From Halomonas fontilapidosi (GTDB taxonomy: Bacteria; Pseudomonadota; Gammaproteobacteria; Pseudomonadales; Halomonadaceae): 64,000 bases of DNA. Below the pieces are notes generated by a model. The model saw only the letters and a program-made list of their open reading frames with translations. It was not told the DNA's origin and did no database searches. The position numbers and the translations under genes are program-made. Shown one piece after another: positions 58,290 through 64,000 of the stretch (the first letter of the stretch is position 1; every line of letters begins with the position of its first letter). The stretch is taken from contig NZ_JACHXQ010000006.1 in assembly GCF_014192285.1 (NCBI RefSeq), positions 124,001-188,000 on the forward strand, in the 5' to 3' direction.

Positions 58290-60125
58290 ATGTGTGGAAT
58301 CGTCGGTGCCGTTGCCGAACGTAACGTCCAGGGTATCCTGCTGGAGGGCTTGAAACGCCTGGAATATCGTGGCTACGACTCCGCGGGGATGGCGGTGCTC
58401 GACCTCCAGGGCCACCTACAGCGCGGGCGTGCGCTGGGCAAGGTGGCGGCCCTCGAGGAGCGCCTGACGAGGGAACCGCTGCCCGGCCGCTGCGGTATCG
58501 CCCATACCCGCTGGGCGACCCATGGCCGCCCCAGCGAGCAGAATGCCCATCCGCACCAGTCTGGAGAGCGCCTGGCGGTGGTACATAACGGCATTATCGA
58601 GAACCATGAGGCGCTGCGGCGCGAGCTCGAGGCCGAGGGCTACGTTTTTACCTCCGAGACCGATACCGAGGTGATCGCCCACCTGCTGGAGCGCGAGAGC
58701 CGCCAGGCCGGTGACCTGCTCGCCGCCGTTCGGCGCGTGCTGGATCGGCTGGACGGCGCCTATGCGCTGGGGGTGATCCATGCCGAGGAGCCCGATGTCG
58801 TCATCGGGGCCCGCAAGGGCAGCCCCCTGATCGTGGGGGTGGGCATCGACGAGGCCTTCGTGGCCTCCGACCCCCTGGCCCTGCTGCAGGTCACCGACCG
58901 CTTCATCTATCTCCAGGAGGGCGATGCGGTGCGCCTCTCCGCCGGCGGGCGCATCGAGGTGTTCGATGCGACGGGCCTCCCGGTCGAGCGCGAGATCCAG
59001 GTCTTCGAGCATGGCGACGGGGCGGCCAGCAAGGGCGACTATCGCCACTTCATGCTCAAGGAGATCCATGAGCAGCCGATGGTGATCGCGGCCGCGCTGG
59101 AGGGGCGCCTGGGCGAGCGCTCGGCGCTGGTGGAAAGCTTCGGCCCCGAGGCCGAGGCTCTCTTCCGCCAGGCCAGCCAGGTCCATATCGTCGCCTGCGG
59201 CACCAGCTATCATGCCGGCATGGTGGCCCGCTACTGGCTCGAGCGCTATGCCGGGATACCGGTGCAGGTCGAGGTGGCCTCTGAGTATCGCTATCGCCAG
59301 GTGGTAGTTCCCGAGGGAACCCTCTTCGTGACCCTTTCCCAGTCCGGCGAGACCGCCGATACGCTGGCGGCGCTGCGCTTCGCCCGTGAGCGTGGCTATC
59401 TCGCCAGTCTGGCGATCTGCAATGTGCCGGGCAGTTCACTGGTGCGCGAGTCGGACCTGACCCTGATGACCCAGGCCGGGCCCGAGATCGGCGTGGCCTC
59501 CACCAAGGCCTTCACTACCCAGCTCACGGCCCTGATGCTGCTGACCCTGGCGCTGGGCCGGGTCAAGGGGCTCGACGAGCGCGTCCAGGCCGACCTGGTG
59601 ACCGCACTGCGTGGACTGCCTGGCCTGGTGGCACGAGTGCTCGAGCTGGATCCCGAGATCGAGGCGCTCTCCATGGCCTTCGCCGAGAAGCACCATGCCC
59701 TCTTCCTGGGGCGCGGGGCTCTCTTTCCCATTGCCCTGGAAGGCGCACTCAAGCTCAAGGAGATCTCCTACATCCACGCCGAGGCCTACCCGGCGGGCGA
59801 GCTCAAGCACGGTCCGCTGGCGCTGGTCGACAGCGAAATGCCGGTCATCTCGGTGGCGCCCAACGATGAGCTCCTCGACAAGCTCAAGTCCAACCTCCAG
59901 GAGGTCAGGGCCCGCGGCGGCGAGCTCTTCGTCTTCGCCGACGAAGGCGTCGGCCTCGAGGAAGCCGATGGCATCCGGGTGATTCATCTGCCGCATGTGC
60001 ACGAGGCGCTGGCGCCGATTCTCTATACCCTGCCGCTGCAGCTGCTCAGCTACCACGTGGCGGTGCTCAAGGGCACCGATGTGGACCAGCCGCGCAACCT
60101 GGCCAAGTCCGTGACCGTGGAGTGA
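58290..60125 (+). CDS. glmS: glutamine-fructose-6-phosphate aminotransferase (isomerizing)
   Basis: GlmS makes glucosamine-6-phosphate from fructose-6-phosphate and glutamine, feeding GlmU. The 611-residue protein begins with the N-terminal nucleophile CGIVGAVAERNVQ. Two SIS domains follow, with CGTSYHAGMVARYWLE, LSQSGETADTLAALRFAR and GRGALFPIALEGALKLKEISYIHAEAYPAGELKHGPLALV (first residues GRGALFPIALEG). It ends KSVTVE, normal for the family. The stop overlaps the next gene (GTGA). No riboswitch-type leader was seen. Confidence 0.97.
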   Translation: MCGIVGAVAERNVQGILLEGLKRLEYRGYDSAGMAVLDLQGHLQRGRALGKVAALEERLTREPLPGRCGIAHTRWATHGRPSEQNAHPHQSGERLAVVHNGIIENHEALRRELEAEGYVFTSETDTEVIAHLLERESRQAGDLLAAVRRVLDRLDGAYALGVIHAEEPDVVIGARKGSPLIVGVGIDEAFVASDPLALLQVTDRFIYLQEGDAVRLSAGGRIEVFDATGLPVEREIQVFEHGDGAASKGDYRHFMLKEIHEQPMVIAAALEGRLGERSALVESFGPEAEALFRQASQVHIVACGTSYHAGMVARYWLERYAGIPVQVEVASEYRYRQVVVPEGTLFVTLSQSGETADTLAALRFARERGYLASLAICNVPGSSLVRESDLTLMTQAGPEIGVASTKAFTTQLTALMLLTLALGRVKGLDERVQADLVTALRGLPGLVARVLELDPEIEALSMAFAEKHHALFLGRGALFPIALEGALKLKEISYIHAEAYPAGELKHGPLALVDSEMPVISVAPNDELLDKLKSNLQEVRARGGELFVFADEGVGLEEADGIRVIHLPHVHEALAPILYTLPLQLLSYHVAVLKGTDVDQPRNLAKSVTVE

Positions 60126-60997
60126 GTCCGCTGGATGCCCCGCCGCGCCTTCACCTGGGCCTGCCCATGTGGGCCAATCCTGACTGGCGCGGCGGTCTCT
60201 ATCCGCCCCATGGCGGCAGCGAGGGTTGGCTGGCCGACTACGCCCGCGTATTTTCCAGCGTGGAGGGCAACACTACCTTCTACAGTGGCGCTCCGCGCGA
60301 TGCGACAGTGGCGGGCTGGGCCCGCCAGGCACCGCCGGGCTTTCGCTTCTGCTTCAAGCTGCCGGCGAGCCTGACCCACGAGCGGCGTCTCGCCGCCGTC
60401 GAGTCCGACGTCGATGCCTTTCTCGAGGTGCTCTCACCGCTGCATGACCGGCTTGGCCCGATGATGGTCCAGCTGCCTCGTGATTTCGGTCCCGACGAAC
60501 TGCCCCGGCTGGGCCATCTGCTGGCACGCTGGCCGGCAGGAATTCCCTGTGCGGTAGAGGTGCGTCACAGGGCGTTTTTCCACAAGGGCGAGGCCGAGAA
60601 GGCACTCAACCGAATGTTGATAACTTATGGCGCGAACCGTGTGATGCTCGACGTGCGCCCGCTCTTTGCCACTGTCGCTGACGGGCACCCAGGATTCCAG
60701 CACGCCCAGGCCGAGAAGCCGAGAGTCCCATTACACGTGCTTTCCACGGGAGACAGCCCGCTGGTGCGCTTCATCGGCCACCTCGACGACGACCTCAACA
60801 ACCGCTGCTTCAGCCCCTGGATCGAACGCCTCATCCTGTGGATAAATCAGGGGAAAACCCCTTATCTGATGGTGCACACACCGGACAATCGCGGGGCCCC
60901 GGAACTGGCGCGTCGCCTCTATGCCCGGCTTCGCCAGCAGTGTTCCTTGCCATCCCTCGGGGCCTTCGCCGGCGAGCGCCAGACGTCGCTCTTCTAG
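60122..60997 (+). CDS. DUF72 (YecE-like) family protein
   Basis: A 291-residue protein of the DUF72/YecE TIM-barrel-like family of unknown function. Characteristic residues include HLGLPMWANPDWRGGLYP, YARVFSSVEGNTTFY, KLPASLTHERRL and AVEVRHRAFF. It starts at GTG and overlaps glmS by 4 bp, so it is probably on the same transcript; whether this implies a role in amino-sugar metabolism is unclear. A perfect reverse DnaA box falls at 60838-60846 within the gene. Confidence 0.88.
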   Translation: MSPLDAPPRLHLGLPMWANPDWRGGLYPPHGGSEGWLADYARVFSSVEGNTTFYSGAPRDATVAGWARQAPPGFRFCFKLPASLTHERRLAAVESDVDAFLEVLSPLHDRLGPMMVQLPRDFGPDELPRLGHLLARWPAGIPCAVEVRHRAFFHKGEAEKALNRMLITYGANRVMLDVRPLFATVADGHPGFQHAQAEKPRVPLHVLSTGDSPLVRFIGHLDDDLNNRCFSPWIERLILWINQGKTPYLMVHTPDNRGAPELARRLYARLRQQCSLPSLGAFAGERQTSLF

Positions 60998-61354
60998 TCG
61001 AGCATCGGGCCGTTTCTCTACGCCCAAAGTCGCACTCAGAATCTTGCTGGCTTGGCTGGTCATCGAGCGCTTGATCAGATAGTTTTGCGGGTCGGAGTGC
61101 TATTACCCACGATATTGACTGAACACTGCGCCATATGTGCGCAGATCCTTCTAATATCTTGCACCCGGGCGTCTCTCGTCCTTGCCGCACTGGCCCGGGA
61201 CGCGTGAGATGTGACACGGCAGCGATCCTGCCTGGATCCTGCCATGCTCTGGACGGCGTCGTGTGAACCACGGCGCCCTGGACGTGGCAATGACAAGCAC
61301 AAGCCGTCATCGCGCCAGATCGGCCGTTGGCGACACGTACACTCAGGGTGAAAC
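60998..61354. other. intergenic region before the NSS transporter
   Basis: About 357 bp. No credible gene, RNA or repeat was found. A TTGACT at 61117-61122 has no good -10 at the right distance. The region must carry the promoter of the transporter; a clear terminator for the glmU-glmS-DUF72 transcript was not seen. Confidence 0.5.
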
Positions 61355-62695
61355 ATGTCGAAACTCTCCCACGCACAGTGGTCATCAAAGATGGCCTTTA
61401 TCCTGGCAGCCACCGGTTCGGCGGTGGGGCTGGGCAATATCTGGCGCTTTTCCTACATGGTGGGTGACAGCGGGGGCGCGGCCTTCGTGCTCATCTATCT
61501 GGCCTGTGTGGCACTGGTCGGCCTGCCGATCCTGGTAGCCGAATGGTTGATCGGCCGCCGCGGCCAGGAAAACCCGATCAACTCGATGGTCGACCTGGCC
61601 CGCAAGAATAACCGATTGCCCGCCTGGGCGCTGGTCGGGGCTAGCGGGGTGTTGGCCGCCTTTCTGATTCTCTCCTTCTACAGTGTGATCGGTGGCTGGT
61701 CGCTCTCCTATACCCTCGGTTCGGTGACCGGCGCGTTTAGCGGTCAGGATTCCGACGGTATCGGCGAGATCTTCAATGGCCTGCTGGGTAACCCCGTGGC
61801 CCTGACCCTGTGGCATACCGGCTTCATGGCACTGGTGATCTGGATCGTGGCGCGTGGCGTTACCAAGGGCCTGGAGGGTGCTGTGCGCACCCTGATGCCG
61901 GCGCTGGTGATACTGATGCTGGTGCTGGTGGGTTACGGCATGACCACCGGCCATTTCGGCGAGGCGCTGGCCTTCATGTTCAGCCCCGACTGGAGTGCGG
62001 TTACCGGTGAGGTGGTACTGGCCGCCATGGGCCAGGCCTTTTTCACCCTGTCACTGGGCATGGGCATCATGATGGCCTACGGCTCCTACCTGGGTGAGGA
62101 CGTCAACCTGATCGGCACGGCCCGCACGGTGATCATCCTCGATACCGCCATTGCCCTGCTGGCCGGCCTGGCCATCTTCCCGATCGTCTTTGCCAACGGC
62201 CTGAGCCCGGGTGAGGGCCCCGGCCTGATTTTCGTCACCCTGCCGCTGGCCTTCGGCAATATGACCGGTGGCATGATCCTCGGCCTGATGTTCTTCCTGC
62301 TGCTCACCTTTGCCGCGCTGACCTCGGCGATCTCGCTGCTGGAGCCGGTGGTCGAACTGATGGAAGAGCGCACCCCGCTGTCCCGTGTGACAGCGACGTT
62401 GGTCGGCGGCGTGGCCGTCTGGGCGCTGGGGATCGCGGCACTGATGTCGTTCAACGTCTGGAGCGAGCTGTCGATTGCCGGCCTGAACATCTTCGACTTC
62501 CTGGACACCCTGACCAGCAAGTTCCTGCTGCCGCTGACCGGCCTGGGTGCCATCCTGTTCGTGGCCTGGCGGCTGGACCGCGACAGTGTGGCTGCCGAGT
62601 TGAACCTCTCCGGCGGGCAAGCGACGCTGTGGACCGTGGTCTCACGTTTCGTGGCCCCGGTCGGTGTTATCCTGGTCTTTGTCTCGAGCCTCTGA
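61355..62695 (+). CDS. sodium-dependent transporter, NSS/SNF family
   Basis: This 446-residue polytopic membrane protein has about 11 transmembrane segments. It has the NSS signature ATGSAVGLGNIWRFSYMVGDSGGAAF at its N-terminus, corresponding to TM1 with sodium and substrate ligands. Bacterial members move amino acids or other solutes with sodium (LeuT, TnaT-like). The specific substrate cannot be told. A sodium-coupled importer fits a marine or halophilic lifestyle, but that is inference. It is monocistronic, with a terminator after it. Confidence 0.92.
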   Translation: MSKLSHAQWSSKMAFILAATGSAVGLGNIWRFSYMVGDSGGAAFVLIYLACVALVGLPILVAEWLIGRRGQENPINSMVDLARKNNRLPAWALVGASGVLAAFLILSFYSVIGGWSLSYTLGSVTGAFSGQDSDGIGEIFNGLLGNPVALTLWHTGFMALVIWIVARGVTKGLEGAVRTLMPALVILMLVLVGYGMTTGHFGEALAFMFSPDWSAVTGEVVLAAMGQAFFTLSLGMGIMMAYGSYLGEDVNLIGTARTVIILDTAIALLAGLAIFPIVFANGLSPGEGPGLIFVTLPLAFGNMTGGMILGLMFFLLLTFAALTSAISLLEPVVELMEERTPLSRVTATLVGGVAVWALGIAALMSFNVWSELSIAGLNIFDFLDTLTSKFLLPLTGLGAILFVAWRLDRDSVAAELNLSGGQATLWTVVSRFVAPVGVILVFVSSL

Positions 62696-62743
62696 GCCTC
62701 TGAGCCGAGAGCGCCGCAGGAACCCGGCGCCTAGACCTCTCGA

Positions 62744-62770
62744 CGAGCCCCGCCCCGGCGGGGCTCGTTG
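62744..62770 (+). terminator. bidirectional-type terminator
   Basis: CGAGCCCCGCC and GGCGGGGCTCG form an 11-bp perfect stem with a 2-base spacer, followed by TTGC. It lies between the NSS transporter and the convergent small gene. Confidence 0.8.
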
Positions 62771-62781
62771 CATGATGGGGG

Positions 62782-62997
62782 TCAGTGCATCTCGTCTTCT
62801 ACCAGTTCCTCGTCGGTAAGCGGGGCGATGTCCCGGGTCAGCCGCTTGAATTCGTTGTGCAGTTCGATGCCGCGCCGGGCACGCAAGTTGCGCTGGGCGG
62901 CGGTGCGTGAACGCTGCTCGTGTTCGACGACTTCCATGCTCATGAAGATGTCGAGAAGCTCACTCTTGAGCGAGGATACCCGTTCGACTTTGCGCAT
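62782..62997 (-). CDS. small charged protein of unknown function
   Basis: A 71-residue protein starting MRKVERVSSLKSELLDIF and ending VEDEMH. It has a coiled-coil-like central part (EVVEHEQRSRTAAQRNLRARRGIELHNEFKRL) with many Arg and Glu. AGGAG lies 8 bases before the ATG, so it is likely translated. A longer upstream reading is not supported. I do not recognise the family. It is divergent from hexR across 248 bp and convergent with the NSS transporter. Confidence 0.65.
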   Translation of the reverse strand: MRKVERVSSLKSELLDIFMSMEVVEHEQRSRTAAQRNLRARRGIELHNEFKRLTRDIAPLTDEELVEDEMH

Positions 62998-63245
62998 GTT
63001 CGACTCTCCTGAAAGATTCGCGACACTGCAATTCTTACTATACCCCACTTGACAGAATGATGACGGCGCATGTTGCGAACCGACAACGCTGGGCCAACGC
63101 TCTCTGAACGCCAAGGTAAGCGGCCATGTGTCGGCGCCGAAGGGCGCATCGGTTGTTGGCTTGGGGCATACTAGGGGCAAGAGTCCGACACCCTCACCGC
63201 CGCCTCGCCCCTGTTGCGGGACGGCCAACTCGCAAGGAGTCCCGC

Positions 63246-64000
63246 GTGAGCCGCGCCCTGTTCGATGAGATGAGACGTCGCATGGAGCACTTCCGCCGCT
63301 CCGAGCAAAAGGTCGCGCGCTTCGTGCTGCGCCAGCCCGAGGAAGTGATCCACATGCGCATCGTCGACCTGGCCACCGAGGCCAAGGTCAGCGAGCCCAC
63401 CGTGGTGCGCTTCTGCCGTGCCCTGGGCTGCAACGGCTTCCAGGATTTCAAGCTCCAGCTGGCGCAGATGCTGGCCTCGGGTAGCCAGTTCGCCCAGTTC
63501 TCAATGAACGATAGCGACTCGGTGGTGGAGTTCTCGCAGAGTATCTTCGACTCCACCGTGGGCACCCTGCTGTCGGTTCGCGACCGGCTCGACAACGAGG
63601 CGCTGAGCCAGGCCATCAACGCCCTGGCCATGGCCAACCGGGTGGAATTCTACGGCTTCGGCGCCTCGGGGGCCGTGGCCGCCGATGCCCAGCACAAGTT
63701 CTTCCGCCTGCAGATCTCCACTGCCGCCTACACTGACCCGCACATGCAGAACATGTCGGCGGTCACCCTCAAGGAAGGTGACGTGGTGGTGGCCATCTCC
63801 CAGACCGGCCGCACCCGGGCATTGGTGGCTAGCGTGCGCCTGGCCCGCGAGGCCGGCGCCACCGTGATCGGCCTCTGCCCCAGCGGTTCGCCGCTGGCGG
63901 AGGAGGTTACCCTGCCGCTCTACATCGATGTCCATGAGGACACCGAGATCTACACCCCGATGAGTTCGCGTATCGCCCATCTGGTGCTGGTCGATGTGCT
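63246..64000 (+). CDS. hexR: HexR, RpiR-family sugar-sensing repressor, 3' end cut by window
   Basis: HexR represses Entner-Doudoroff and related glucose genes and is released by KDPG in pseudomonads. The visible 251 residues include the N-terminal RpiR HTH (RRRMEHFRRSEQKVARFVL, ATEAKVSEPTVVRFCRALGCNGFQDFKLQLAQ) and a SIS sugar-phosphate domain with EFYGFGASGAVAADAQHKF and ISQTGRTRALV. The GTG start at 63246 has AGGAG 6 bases upstream. The end runs beyond the window, so the length is incomplete. Neighbouring ED genes are not visible. Confidence 0.93.
   Translation, partial: MSRALFDEMRRRMEHFRRSEQKVARFVLRQPEEVIHMRIVDLATEAKVSEPTVVRFCRALGCNGFQDFKLQLAQMLASGSQFAQFSMNDSDSVVEFSQSIFDSTVGTLLSVRDRLDNEALSQAINALAMANRVEFYGFGASGAVAADAQHKFFRLQISTAAYTDPHMQNMSAVTLKEGDVVVAISQTGRTRALVASVRLAREAGATVIGLCPSGSPLAEEVTLPLYIDVHEDTEIYTPMSSRIAHLVLVDV

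Noticed and set aside
60831..61388. minus-strand frame of 185 codons across the 60998-61354 gap
   Set aside because: No ribosome binding site, no conserved character, and it overlaps the ends of two solid genes.

Overview
The window is a GC-rich chromosomal segment from a Gram-negative gammaproteobacterium. It surrounds the replication origin and is most likely from Halomonadaceae or a close relative. That placement is inference from gene order and protein character, not from a database comparison. It carries the core blocks gyrB-recF-dnaN-dnaA / rpmH-rnpA-yidC-mnmE, mnmG-rsmG-parA-parB-atpIBEFHAGDC and glmU-glmS. An LPS inner-core locus and heme, thiamine and arginine housekeeping genes complete it.

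Region 1 (1-11.4 kb) is an LPS inner-core locus. It holds waaA (cut by the window edge), hldE, an OpsX-type heptosyltransferase, the Kdo kinase kdkA, three further glycosyltransferases, an OpgB/LtaS-like alkaline-phosphatase-fold transferase, waaF and hldD. gmhB, from the same ADP-heptose pathway, lies at 14.8 kb after glyQ-glyS. Region 2 (14.5-19.3 kb) is the centromere-like zone. Five 16-bp parS sites flank glyS/gmhB or sit between genes and inside recF. One of them abuts an 8-bp tandem repeat (about 10.6 copies). A decayed group II intron with a broken reverse transcriptase fills the gap between gmhB and gyrB.

Region 3 (16-27 kb) holds the replication genes gyrB, recF, dnaN and dnaA on the minus strand. 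They are separated from rpmH-rnpA-yidC-mnmE by an AT-rich intergenic region full of DnaA boxes, the likely oriC. A second DnaA-box cluster lies 19 kb away, just upstream of mnmG. Region 4 (26.8-41.4 kb) is mixed housekeeping: rlmJ, an OmpA-family lipoprotein, hemW-rdgB, a CsgD-like LuxR regulator, a P-loop kinase fused to a degenerate APH-like domain, hemL, thiD, hemJ, a ClC channel, argC, erpA and a glnHPQ-type amino-acid ABC transporter.

Region 5 (41.8-60.1 kb) contains mnmG-rsmG-parA-parB, the nine-gene ATP synthase operon, mgtE, uppP-apbE and glmU-glmS. Region 6 (60.1-64 kb) has a DUF72 protein, an NSS-family sodium-coupled transporter, a small conserved-looking protein and hexR, which is cut by the right edge. 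ParA/ParB from region 5 would act on the parS sites of region 2. The most unusual material is non-coding: parS plus microsatellite, the intron relic, paired DnaA-box clusters and SlmA-like palindromes. No new multi-gene system was recognised.
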